A DNA stretch of 64,000 bases from Helicobacter enhydrae (GTDB taxonomy: Bacteria > Campylobacterota > Campylobacteria > Campylobacterales > Helicobacteraceae). The stretch lies in contig NZ_CP016503.1 in assembly GCF_001693335.1 (NCBI RefSeq), positions 1,364,001 to 1,428,000 of the forward strand, written 5' to 3'. How positions within the stretch are numbered: position 1 is the first letter of the stretch; each line of letters opens with the position of its first letter. Positions 34,107 to 42,565 of this stretch are shown in pieces. The notes under the pieces are model-generated. The model was not told the origin of the DNA. It made no database searches and saw only the letters and a list, made by a program, of their open reading frames with translations. Position numbers and translations under genes: made by a program.

Positions 34107-36560
34107 ATGAAAGAAAAGATTTCGGTTTTTGTTGAGAAGCTCAAAGGGCTAAAAGACAAACTCAAGCATATAGCAATCAAAATCAAAGACAATCTCAAAA
34201 CCAAAGAAAACAAAATGTCCTTGTATGTGGTTTTGGGGATACTTGGAGTGGCATTGTTGTTTGTGGTGATTTCAGCCTTCAGGCAAGATTCTAGCACTCA
34301 AGATGACATACAAGCCTCTCAATCAGGCAATGCACAAACTTCAAAAGCACAAGCCAATGCTCAACAAAACAATGCACCAATAGGGGGCGGGGCTGGTGTG
34401 GTTTTGCAATCTCAAGCCGATGAGCAACTGAGCCGTCTGCAACTGCCCAATCAAGAATTGGAGAGCTTGATCCAAAAAGCAAACATTCTGTATGAAAATG
34501 GTCATATTGATGACGCTCTAGAGGTGTTTGACAAAATCGCCCTTTATTCTCAATCTCTGGCAAACTACAATCTAGGTGCGATTCAGCTTGTGGAAAAAAA
34601 ATACTCTCAAGCGATTCGATCTTTTGATCAAGCGATTGCTGGTGGAGAGGATGTGAGCTTGAGTGCCGTCAATGCAGGATATAGTGCTTTGAAACTAGGG
34701 GATATGGAGAAATTCAAGCATTATATCGATGTGGCTTATACCAATCTGCCTTATTCGTATGGTTCTCCTTTTTATTCTTATCTGTATGCAGAGGTGCTGT
34801 ATTACAAGAATCAATATTTTGAAGCCCTATCGCCATTGCTCAACCCCAATTCCAAAAGCTATATCCAAGAGAGCGATCAACTTGCTTCAGAGATGTTTCT
34901 GGTGTTTGGCGATGATTACAACGCACTAGAGAAACTCAAGCAAAGTCGCAATCCCAAAGACAAGTTTGCATTGGGGATGCTCTATGCACGCGTAGGGGAC
35001 TATGCCAAGGCGGAGCAAACCTTGCGAGATTATTTGGTTGCTCACCCTGAGGATTATCAAGCGATATGGGCAAAGGAGCTTGTGGATATCAAAGCACGGA
35101 AGTTTGGCTCAGCAAGTGCCACACTCAAACAGCTCGATGAGTTGAAAATCCCTCAAGCCTACAAAATCGTGACAGGTCTCAATGAGAATCTATTTGATGT
35201 CAAATTGGCACAAAAAAAATTCTGGGATCGCAATTTTGAACATCACCGCTCCTTGCAATACAAGATTTTGTTTTATTATGCCCCATACAAGGTTTTCAAT
35301 GCCAATGAGGCATTTGAGATTTTGAGCGAAGGGAATTTTAATTTTGGTGCAAATTTATTGGAACAATCTGTAGATTTTTATAAGCGTGGGGGCACGATTT
35401 CAAAAATCAATCGCAACATCGCAGAGGGGATCAGAGAGGTGTATAGTGGCGATTTACGCAAGGCATTGAAATATTTTGAAGGCAATGCCAAGCAATACCC
35501 GCAATATTCTGTTTTGTATTATGATACGGGGCTTTTGTATGCACAATTTGGGGATTTTGAGAAAGCTTATTCGTATTTTAGTCGTGCATACTTTCTGGAC
35601 AATACTAATATTTTTGCAGGGATTTTTGCCATTATGGCTGGGCAGTTTATCTATCAAGACACCTCAAGGATCTCTGCTTCTATCGCGACAGATTTCAAAA
35701 GCATTGATTCTCTCAATCAAGACGAATCACGCTTCTTGCAGGCATTGTTTGAATATGTTGTAAGTGGCACAAGTAGCAGTCTCTCATTCCCCAACACAAC
35801 TGCCAAGAAAAAAGCAATCTATTTTGCATTTGACGCAGTCAATGCGATGAATAGTGGGGATATCAAAAAGGCTTCAGAAGCATTCCAAGAGCTTGATAAG
35901 ATTTTTCACAAAGATTTGACGACAGATATTATGTTACAAGTTGCCCTCAATTATGGACAAGATTTGCAAAAAATTTCATTGAGATTTTCTACGGCATTTA
36001 GAAAGGGTGATTTTTCTAATCTGCATTCTTTGTATTATGGTGGAAGTCTTGCTAGAGAGCTTTTTGTGTATCTTGCTTTTGTGACAGGGAATCTCTCTTA
36101 TGTGATTGGACAACTTCAAGATCGCTTGGTGGTCGAAGATCAATCTGTCAATGGTATTTTACAAGCATTGGGGTTAGCATATATCTACAATCGTGAGTTT
36201 GAAAAAGCGTTTTCTACCTACAATGATTTGATTGACAAGTTTGGAGAAAACGACGCACGGACAAAATTTCTAGGCTCTGTGGCAGCGATTGGTGCGGGAC
36301 ATTATAACAACGCAGTGGCTTTGTTGCAGATTTCAAAGATTCAATCTCCTGTGAGTTTTGAAAGTCGCTACGCCCTTGCTTTGCTCTATCAGCAAATCGG
36401 CAATCTCAGATCGGCTTCTAGTTTGTTTGCGACACTAGATGATAAAAACTTCGTATCAGAGTTTTTTGATTTCAAAATCGACACTTCAGAGTTGATTGAA
36501 GCGCTTGAAAAGGGGCAAGAGCAACCACCAAAACCCCAAAAAGTTTCACAAAAGCCATAA
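34107..36560 (+). CDS. Membrane-anchored TPR-repeat protein
   Basis: An 817-aa protein starting 2 nt after serS. The N-terminus is charged and basic, followed by one membrane segment (about residues 38-58, SLYVVLGILGVALLFVVISA), a Gln/Asn/Ala-rich linker, and then many helical repeats of TPR type (for example YENGHIDDALEVFDKIAL, YNLGAIQLVEKKYSQAI, YDTGLLYAQFGDFEKAYSYF). The protein should be anchored in the inner membrane with the repeat region in the periplasm. By gene order it corresponds to HP1479. Function unknown; the nearby flgA hints at, but does not prove, an envelope or motility role. Confidence 0.82.
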   Translation: MKEKISVFVEKLKGLKDKLKHIAIKIKDNLKTKENKMSLYVVLGILGVALLFVVISAFRQDSSTQDDIQASQSGNAQTSKAQANAQQNNAPIGGGAGVVLQSQADEQLSRLQLPNQELESLIQKANILYENGHIDDALEVFDKIALYSQSLANYNLGAIQLVEKKYSQAIRSFDQAIAGGEDVSLSAVNAGYSALKLGDMEKFKHYIDVAYTNLPYSYGSPFYSYLYAEVLYYKNQYFEALSPLLNPNSKSYIQESDQLASEMFLVFGDDYNALEKLKQSRNPKDKFALGMLYARVGDYAKAEQTLRDYLVAHPEDYQAIWAKELVDIKARKFGSASATLKQLDELKIPQAYKIVTGLNENLFDVKLAQKKFWDRNFEHHRSLQYKILFYYAPYKVFNANEAFEILSEGNFNFGANLLEQSVDFYKRGGTISKINRNIAEGIREVYSGDLRKALKYFEGNAKQYPQYSVLYYDTGLLYAQFGDFEKAYSYFSRAYFLDNTNIFAGIFAIMAGQFIYQDTSRISASIATDFKSIDSLNQDESRFLQALFEYVVSGTSSSLSFPNTTAKKKAIYFAFDAVNAMNSGDIKKASEAFQELDKIFHKDLTTDIMLQVALNYGQDLQKISLRFSTAFRKGDFSNLHSLYYGGSLARELFVYLAFVTGNLSYVIGQLQDRLVVEDQSVNGILQALGLAYIYNREFEKAFSTYNDLIDKFGENDARTKFLGSVAAIGAGHYNNAVALLQISKIQSPVSFESRYALALLYQQIGNLRSASSLFATLDDKNFVSEFFDFKIDTSELIEALEKGQEQPPKPQKVSQKP

Positions 36561-36561
36561 A

Positions 36562-38625
36562 ATGAGTTTGCTCCTATCCTCGCTCAATCCACAACAAGTC
36601 CAAGCCGTTCAGCACATACAAGGTCCGTTGCTACTCCTTGCAGGTGCAGGAAGTGGGAAAACCAAAACACTCACGACGCGTTTGGCGTATCTAGTCGATG
36701 AGGTGGGCGTGTTGCCTAGCAGTATTTTGTGCTTGACTTTTACCAACAAGGCTGGGGCTGAAATGCGTCAAAGAGCCTTTGCGATGCTCCAAGGCAAACA
36801 CGATAGCTACCCCTTGCTTTGCACATTTCACAAATTTGGGCTTATTTTTTTGAAGCATTATATGGGATTCTTGAAACGCAGTGAGCAGTTTGTGTTGATT
36901 GATAGCGATGATGTCAAAAAGATCTTGAAAGACTTCAAATCCCCGATTTCCCCGTCGGCTCTGTCCTCTTATATTTCTTTTTACAAAAATCAAGCCTTGT
37001 TGCCCATTGATGTCATCAATGAGGCAAAAACCCCACAATCACGCAAGATTGCCGAGCTTTATGCAGATTATCAAGAATATTTGGAAACAAAAAATTTGCT
37101 TGATTTTGATGATTTGTTGCTTCTACCTTATTTGATTCTTGCAGAAAACGAGGATTTGGCACAGAGCGTGAGCAAGGAGTATGAATACATTATGGTCGAT
37201 GAATATCAAGACACCAATGTCTTGCAGTATCGTTTGCTCAAACTTTTGACATCAGCACATTCCAACCTCTGCGTAGTGGGAGATGATGATCAGAGTATTT
37301 ATAGTTGGCGTGGGGCAGATCTCCGCAATATTTTGGAGTTTCAAAAAGATTTTGCGGGAGCCAAGCTCATCAAATTGGAGCAAAACTACCGCTCAACCCC
37401 TCAGATTTTGGAGTTTGCCAACGCTTTGATTTGCAAAAACACAAAGCGACTGGGCAAAACCCTCCAAGCCACTAGGGAGTGTGGCAAGGAGGTGGAGGTG
37501 TTGAATTTTGCTACGCACAAAGAAGAGATCGCGTTTGTGACACAAAAGATTTTGGAGCTCAAGGCACAAGGGGTGCCTTATGGGGAGATTGCTTTGCTCT
37601 ATCGTCTCAATGCCCTCAGTCGCAATGTGGAGGATGGATTGTCACGGGCTAAGATCCCCTATCAGATTATCGGTTCGATTCGGTTTTATGAGCGTGCAGA
37701 GATCAAAGATGCTTTGAGTTATTTGCGTCTGATGATCAATGGAGATGATGATTTTTCTCTAATGCGTGTGATCAATAAGCCCAAGCGTGGTTTGGGGAAA
37801 GTCACACAGGAGAAACTTCTACAATCTGCAAGGAGCCACAGGCTCTCTGTGCGTCAGTTTTGTGCAGATGCTACAAGGGCGATTGAGTGTGTTGGAGAGA
37901 AAAATTACACAAAGCTCAAGGAGTTTTTTGAGCTGATTGAGGTGCTGAAGCAGAAGTTTGAGAGTGGGGTGGAGGGGTTTTTGGAAACTTTTCAGAAAGA
38001 AGTGGATCTTTTGAGTGAATTTGCAAACACTCAAGATGAGGTGGATCGCAAAGCAAACCTTGAGGAGCTTTATGCGTTGCTAAGAGAGGAGTTTGGCACA
38101 AAGGGTGAGTATGGCTTGGAGGATTTTTTGAATGATATTACTTTGAGTTCTGATCTAGATGATATGCAGCAAGAGTGCGTGTCTTGTATGAGCGTGCATT
38201 CTAGCAAGGGCTTAGAGTTTGGCTATGTGTTTATCGTAGGGTTTGAGGATGGGATTTTCCCTCTGAGCAAAGACAATGAGGATGAGCTAGAAGAAGAACG
38301 CAGATTGGGCTATGTGGCTTTTACGCGTGCCAAAAGTGAGCTTTATATCACTTATGTGGATTGGCGTTTTTTCCAAGGTAAAAGTGCGAGCTTGCCTCCT
38401 TCAAGATTCCTCCAAAACACCTATGGGGTCGCACGCACTGAAACAGAGGGTTTGGAAGCTCAAGCTGACAAAAACGCCATCGCAGTGGGGGATAGGGTCG
38501 TGCATAAAATCTTTGGGGTGGGGCGTGTGCTAGAGTTGGTAGGCAAGGGCAAAGAGGCACGCGGGAGAATCAATTTTGCAGGAAATGAACGCACGATTTT
38601 GCTTTCTTTTGTGGAGAAAGAATGA
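36562..38625 (+). CDS. uvrD: UvrD/PcrA-type DNA helicase
   Basis: A superfamily 1A 3'-5' helicase of 687 aa used in repair and in restraining recombination. Visible motifs: LNPQQVQAV (Q region), Walker A LAGAGSGKT, motif Ia LTFTNKAGAEM, motif II DEYQDTN, motif III GDDDQSIYSWRGAD, motif IV EQNYRS, motif V MSVHSSKGLEF and motif VI EERRLGYVAFTRAK. ATG 36562 follows the stop of the TPR gene by 1 nt; an earlier in-frame start would lie inside that gene and add a Lys-rich tail not seen in the family. It ends in ATGA overlap with flgA. Confidence 0.95.
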   Translation: MSLLLSSLNPQQVQAVQHIQGPLLLLAGAGSGKTKTLTTRLAYLVDEVGVLPSSILCLTFTNKAGAEMRQRAFAMLQGKHDSYPLLCTFHKFGLIFLKHYMGFLKRSEQFVLIDSDDVKKILKDFKSPISPSALSSYISFYKNQALLPIDVINEAKTPQSRKIAELYADYQEYLETKNLLDFDDLLLLPYLILAENEDLAQSVSKEYEYIMVDEYQDTNVLQYRLLKLLTSAHSNLCVVGDDDQSIYSWRGADLRNILEFQKDFAGAKLIKLEQNYRSTPQILEFANALICKNTKRLGKTLQATRECGKEVEVLNFATHKEEIAFVTQKILELKAQGVPYGEIALLYRLNALSRNVEDGLSRAKIPYQIIGSIRFYERAEIKDALSYLRLMINGDDDFSLMRVINKPKRGLGKVTQEKLLQSARSHRLSVRQFCADATRAIECVGEKNYTKLKEFFELIEVLKQKFESGVEGFLETFQKEVDLLSEFANTQDEVDRKANLEELYALLREEFGTKGEYGLEDFLNDITLSSDLDDMQQECVSCMSVHSSKGLEFGYVFIVGFEDGIFPLSKDNEDELEEERRLGYVAFTRAKSELYITYVDWRFFQGKSASLPPSRFLQNTYGVARTETEGLEAQADKNAIAVGDRVVHKIFGVGRVLELVGKGKEARGRINFAGNERTILLSFVEKE

Positions 38626-39473
38626 AAAAGATTGTTGGTTTTTTGATTGCATTTGGCGTGTGGGCACAGGCTTTGCCTAGTGTTTATTACATCTCTCAAG
38701 ATTATATTTCCTCTCAAGAAATCCAAAAAAACATTCAAGAGTTCAAGATCGCTTCATTTGGTGATAAGTTTGATTTGGAAATCCCTGCTGTGCAGATCGA
38801 GGAGCTTTTTGGGCGTTATGGGGTGAAGGTGCGATTTGATACCCAAAATGTGCGTTTTGTCTATCAAACCCCCACTTCACTTGCAAGGATTCAAGAAAAA
38901 ATCAAGCAAACGCTAGAGCAAGACTACTCCGAGCGTCATTTGCAAATCCAAAATGTCATCCTCAAGCCTATGTTTCAAAATACGCAACAAAAAATGCTAG
39001 ATGTCAAATGGGAAAACAAGAAACCCAAAAAAAATCGTTTCGTGGTGCTGTTGGTCGATGAAAAAGGACGCGAGAATCCATTTTTGTGCGAGGTGGTGGG
39101 GGAGATGGATGTGGCGGTAGGTTTGCAAGATATGCGTCCGGGGGTGATTCTAAGCTCAAGCAACACGCAAATCAAAAAAGTGAAATTTGATAGTGAAAGC
39201 ATTGCTTCTTTTTCTGTGATCAATGGATTGCAAACGCGTAGTTTCGTGCGCGCCAATCACATCATCCCATCAAACAAAGTCAAAGCCGTGGTGGTGGTCA
39301 AAAAAGGCGATCTTTTGGATGTCGTGTTGCAAGATGGAGCGGTGGCGATAGAGGGGGTTTTGGAAGCGATGGCAAATGGCAGTGTGGGGGAGGAAATCAT
39401 CGCAAGGAATCCACAAAGCAAAAAAAATATCAAAGTCAAAATCATTGCCAAAGGAAAGGCTAGGGTGTTATGA
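38622..39473 (+). CDS. flgA: Flagellar P-ring assembly chaperone FlgA
   Basis: A 283-aa periplasmic protein with a signal peptide (MKKIVGFLIAFGVWAQALP). The C-terminal SAF-like domain contains FVRANHIIPSNKVKAVVVVKKGD-type strands and GVLEAMANGSVGEEIIARNPQS, the hallmark end of FlgA (typical: ...ALxdGxxGdxIxVrN). FlgA helps FlgI assemble the P ring. The long N-terminal half is typical for Campylobacterota. It overlaps uvrD and ubiX by 4 nt each. Confidence 0.86.
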   Translation: MKKIVGFLIAFGVWAQALPSVYYISQDYISSQEIQKNIQEFKIASFGDKFDLEIPAVQIEELFGRYGVKVRFDTQNVRFVYQTPTSLARIQEKIKQTLEQDYSERHLQIQNVILKPMFQNTQQKMLDVKWENKKPKKNRFVVLLVDEKGRENPFLCEVVGEMDVAVGLQDMRPGVILSSSNTQIKKVKFDSESIASFSVINGLQTRSFVRANHIIPSNKVKAVVVVKKGDLLDVVLQDGAVAIEGVLEAMANGSVGEEIIARNPQSKKNIKVKIIAKGKARVL

Positions 39474-40030
39474 AAAAGTTGATTCTTGGGATTAGTGGTG
39501 CAAGTGGGGTGAGGCTTGGGGTGAGATTTTTGCAAGAAGTCAAAAAGCATTTTGAGTGCTTCGTGGTAGTCTCGCATTCTGCGTGTATCGTGGCACAAAA
39601 AGAAGAGGGCAAAGATCTGATGGATGTGTTGTTTCAAGAAAATGTGAAAATTTACAATGAGCAAGAGATCGATGCAGGGATTGCCTCTGGGAGTTTTGGA
39701 GCTGATGTGATGGCTGTGATCCCTACTAGTATGAATATGCTTGCCAAAATCTCTTGTGGAATCTCTGATGAATTGATTTCAAGATGTGCGAGTGTGATGC
39801 TCAAAGAGAGAAAAACTTTGCTTCTAGCACCGCGAGAGATGCCATTTTCTAGCATTGCTCTAGAAAATATGAGCAAGCTTGCAGGCTTGGGGGTGATCAT
39901 CGCACCGCCTGTGTTGGCTTATTATGCTCAAAGCCAGGATTTGCAATCGATGGAAAACTTCATCATTGGCAAATGGCTTGATGTTTTGGGGGTGCCAAAC
40001 TCTTTGTATTTGCGTTGGAGTGACCGATGA
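39470..40030 (+). CDS. ubiX: Flavin prenyltransferase UbiX
   Basis: A 186-aa enzyme that prenylates FMN to make the cofactor of UbiD-type decarboxylases, used in quinone synthesis. FMN-binding features are LGISGASGVRLG (4-15), VSHSAC and the phosphate region VIPTSMNMLAKISCGISDELI with Ser residues, then PREMPFSSIALENM. Length and order (between flgA and coaD) match H. pylori HP1476. Both ends overlap neighbours by ATGA. Confidence 0.93.
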   Translation: MKKLILGISGASGVRLGVRFLQEVKKHFECFVVVSHSACIVAQKEEGKDLMDVLFQENVKIYNEQEIDAGIASGSFGADVMAVIPTSMNMLAKISCGISDELISRCASVMLKERKTLLLAPREMPFSSIALENMSKLAGLGVIIAPPVLAYYAQSQDLQSMENFIIGKWLDVLGVPNSLYLRWSDR

Positions 40031-40509
40031 GAGCGATTTATCCCGGAACTTTTGATCCTTGCACAAAAGGGCATTTGGATATTTTGTTGCGTAGTGCGGG
40101 GATTTTTGATGAGGTGGTTGTGGCTGTGGCACGCAATGCTTCCAAATCGCCACTTTTTAGCCTTCAAGAGCGTTGTGCGATCTTGCAAGCTTGTGTGCGA
40201 GAGTATCCCAATATTTCTGTTGTGGGGTTTGATGAGCTGTTGGTGGATTTTGCAAGGAAGCAGGGGGCAAAAGTTGTGATTAGGGGTTTGCGTGCGGTGA
40301 GTGATTTTGAATACGAATTGCAAATGAGTTATGCCAATCAATCTCTAGATGAGGAGCTAGAGACTTTGTATCTTATGCCCACCTTGCAATACGCATTTGT
40401 CAGCTCCTCTGTGGTGAGAAATATCATCGAATATGGGGGTAAAATCTCTCACCTTGTGCCTATGGAGGTTGTGGAATTTTTGAAGTCTAAGGAGATTGAA
40501 TGTATGTAG
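40027..40509 (+). CDS. coaD: Phosphopantetheine adenylyltransferase
   Basis: The penultimate step of coenzyme A synthesis, 160 aa. The nucleotidyltransferase motif is YPGTFDPCTKGHLDI (TxGH: Thr-Lys-Gly-His), with the C-terminal SSSVVRNI motif. It starts in the ubiX stop (ATGA) and overlaps tmk by 10 nt. Confidence 0.95.
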   Translation: MRAIYPGTFDPCTKGHLDILLRSAGIFDEVVVAVARNASKSPLFSLQERCAILQACVREYPNISVVGFDELLVDFARKQGAKVVIRGLRAVSDFEYELQMSYANQSLDEELETLYLMPTLQYAFVSSSVVRNIIEYGGKISHLVPMEVVEFLKSKEIECM

Positions 40510-41081
40510 CCATTGAGGGGATTGACACCGCAGGTAAAAGCACGCAGATTGCTTTGCTCAAAGAGAGTTATCCTGATGCGATTTTCACGCTTGAGCCGGG
40601 TGGAAGTGCTTTGGGAGTAGAGTTGCGTCATATCTTGCTCCAAGCAAATCGCCCACTCTCACCAAAGGCAGAGTTTCTGTTGTTTTTAGCCGATCGTGCT
40701 CAACATATCCAAGAGGTTGTATTGCCCAATCTCGACAAAATGGTGGTTTCTGATCGGAGTTTGATTTCAGGAGTGGCTTATGCCCAAAAGGTTGGTTTGG
40801 AGGATGCGGTGGCACTCAATCGCTTCGCGACTTCTGACATTTTGCCCCATTTTGCCATCATTCTCAAGATCCCAAAAGAAACATTGATACAAAGGCTCAA
40901 TGCCAAAAAAAGAGACCATATCGAGGAGAGAGGGGTGGAGCATTTGCTTGAGATTCAAGAACGCCTTATCTTTGCTTGTGAGGCTTTGGGGGTGCCTTTT
41001 GTGTGTATTGATGCGAGTTTGCGTCCCGATGAGATTTTTGAGGAAATCAAACAAAATATCACTTCAAAGATTTTTGGATAA
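40500..41081 (+). CDS. tmk: Thymidylate kinase
   Basis: Phosphorylates dTMP to dTDP; 193 aa. P-loop AIEGIDTAGKST (4-15), DRS in VSDRSLISGVAYAQ, and the LID region with AKKRDHIEERG. The P-loop carries Thr-Ala-Gly-Lys rather than the usual Gly-Ala-Gly-Lys. Last gene of the serS operon. A 92-bp piece of this gene (40841-40932) is repeated in the scar at 42462-42553. The gene itself is intact. Confidence 0.93.
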   Translation: MYVAIEGIDTAGKSTQIALLKESYPDAIFTLEPGGSALGVELRHILLQANRPLSPKAEFLLFLADRAQHIQEVVLPNLDKMVVSDRSLISGVAYAQKVGLEDAVALNRFATSDILPHFAIILKIPKETLIQRLNAKKRDHIEERGVEHLLEIQERLIFACEALGVPFVCIDASLRPDEIFEEIKQNITSKIFG

Positions 41082-41119
41082 GTAGCGGAAGGGAGAGAGG
41101 GGGGAGGGGGAGAGAGAAT

Positions 41120-42220
41120 CTACCCCTTGAGGCTTTTCATATCGATGACAAATCTAAACTGCACATCGCTTTTTAGCACACGCTCATAAGCTTTGTCAAT
41201 CTCTTGTATGCTGATGTTTTCTGTCATCGGATAAATCCCCTTTTGCACCGAATAATCAAGCATTTCTTGCGTTTCTTTGATGCCCCCAATCAACGAGGAG
41301 GAGAGTTTGCGTCTGAAATTCCAAATAAATACATTTGTGTCCAAAGTCGCAGGATTGTGGAATGATGGAAGTCCCACGATGATCATCTCACCTTTAGGTT
41401 TGAGCATTTTGATATAGTCTGAAATCTCGTAATTGGCAGCAACGGTGCTTAGGATGACGCGGAAGTGTTTGGTGTATTTTTCTAGCTCTTGAGTGTCTTT
41501 CACATTGATGAAGTTTTTGGCTCCAAGTTTGTAGGCGAGTTCTCTTTTGTTTTCACTTGTTGCAAACACGCTCACATTGGCACCAAAACTTGAGGCATAT
41601 TGCACTGCCATATGCCCTAGTCCTCCAAGTCCGACGATAGCCACTTCATCTCCTTTGCCCACATTAGTTGCACGCAAGGGAGAATAGGTGGTGATCCCTG
41701 CACAGAGCAAAGGAGCGACTTTGGAGAGATCAGCAGTTTTTGGGATAGAAATGACAAAATTTTCATTTACGACAATATTATTAGAATATCCACCTTGAGT
41801 GTAGTCATTGTCATTAAAAACATCATCAAATCCATAAGTCAAAATAACCTTTTCGCAATATTGTTCTTCATCTTCTTGACACGATTCGCAGGTTTGGCAA
41901 GAATTGACCATACAGCCCACTCCTACCCAATCGCCGACTTTAAACTTTGTGACTTTGCTCCCTACGGCAATGACTTCTCCTGCGATTTCATGTCCGGGAA
42001 CAAGAGGGTATTTCACATTCCAATTCCAATCCCCACGAACAACATGAATGTCAGTATGGCAAACTCCCGAATATAAAATATCGATAAGGACATCATACTC
42101 TCCGACGGCACGACGCTTAAACTCATAAAGTTTGAAATCCGCTTTATCTGAATAAGCTGCCCAAGCTTTGGAACTGATAGGTCTTGATTCTTGAAATTCT
42201 TGTAGATTTATTTCTTTCAT
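41120..42220 (-). CDS. Zinc-dependent alcohol dehydrogenase, copy 1
   Basis: A medium-chain (cinnamyl-alcohol/YahK-type) NADP-dependent dehydrogenase of 366 aa. Catalytic zinc ligands are in GVCHTDIH (Cys) and PGHEIAGE (His-Glu). The structural zinc site is the four-Cys lobe C-x2-C-x2-C-x7-C (CQTCESCQEDEEQYC). The cofactor fold is AIVGLGGLGHMAVQYA. Residues from about 90 to the end are identical to copy 2 apart from a two-residue patch, while the first 85 residues differ at many positions. AAAGGAGG precedes ATG 42220, with its own promoter region and a MerR-like dyad. Confidence 0.92.
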   Translation of the reverse strand: MKEINLQEFQESRPISSKAWAAYSDKADFKLYEFKRRAVGEYDVLIDILYSGVCHTDIHVVRGDWNWNVKYPLVPGHEIAGEVIAVGSKVTKFKVGDWVGVGCMVNSCQTCESCQEDEEQYCEKVILTYGFDDVFNDNDYTQGGYSNNIVVNENFVISIPKTADLSKVAPLLCAGITTYSPLRATNVGKGDEVAIVGLGGLGHMAVQYASSFGANVSVFATSENKRELAYKLGAKNFINVKDTQELEKYTKHFRVILSTVAANYEISDYIKMLKPKGEMIIVGLPSFHNPATLDTNVFIWNFRRKLSSSLIGGIKETQEMLDYSVQKGIYPMTENISIQEIDKAYERVLKSDVQFRFVIDMKSLKG

Positions 42221-42263
42221 CGTATCCTCCTTTCTTACAAGTTTCGCTGACTCTTCTATTACA

Positions 42264-42278
42264 TTAGAGTAAATCTAA
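42264..42278. promoter_or_regulatory. MerR-type operator-like dyad before adh copy 1
   Basis: Plus strand TTAGA-GTAAA-TCTAA, an inverted repeat with a 5-bp centre. On the minus strand it lies between TTTACT and TAATAG elements 17 bp apart, as for MerR/AdhR-type activators of adh genes. It is not present before copy 2. No MerR gene is in the window. Confidence 0.3.
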
Positions 42279-42305
42279 AGTAAATTTATAAGAATCATTG
42301 TTCTG

Positions 42306-42460
42306 TCTGCCAAACAATTTGATACGCCCACTATTGTTGGAGTTCATAATCCTGTAGTTTTGACAAGCTGTTTCAAAGCCGTTTTGGCACGCAAAAGCGA
42401 AGAGATCCATTGCTCTAAGGCGATCTTGCAAGACTCCGCGTCCATTGTCAAAAAGCACTC
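42306..42460 (-). pseudogene. Fragment of the SLR-repeat protein gene (3' end)
   Basis: 155 bp that match 43748-43902, the 3' end of the SLR gene, at all but about one base. It encodes LFDNGRGVLQDRLRAMDLFA... and has lost the original stop and promoter. It is directly joined at 42461 to a tmk fragment, so it is a duplication scar, not a gene. Confidence 0.85.
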
Positions 42461-42461
42461 C

Positions 42462-42553
42462 TTTTGCCCCATTTTGCCATCATTCTCAAGATCCCAAAAG
42501 AAACATTGATACAAAGGCTCAATGCCAAAAAAAGAGACCATACCGAGGAGAGG
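42462..42553 (+). pseudogene. tmk: Fragment of tmk
   Basis: 92 bp that match tmk 40841-40932 with about one mismatch. It is fused on its left to the SLR fragment and on its right, through a GAGAGGGGG-type sequence, to the DNA downstream of the adh genes. The rest of tmk (about 165 bp in the original) was deleted here. Confidence 0.85.
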
Positions 42554-42565
42554 GGGAGAGAGAAT

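Larger units (their letters stand above)
42221..42565. other. Scar region between the two adh genes
   Basis: 345 bp holding, in order, the upstream region of adh copy 1, an SLR-gene fragment and a tmk fragment. It records an unequal exchange or tandem duplication in an ancestral tmk-adh-SLR segment. There is no intact gene; short ORFs here are relics. Confidence 0.75.

Noticed and set aside
41795-42076. 93-aa plus-strand ORF, also present at 43241-43519
   Set aside because: Antisense shadow of the duplicated alcohol dehydrogenase genes; it is repeated only because the genes are.
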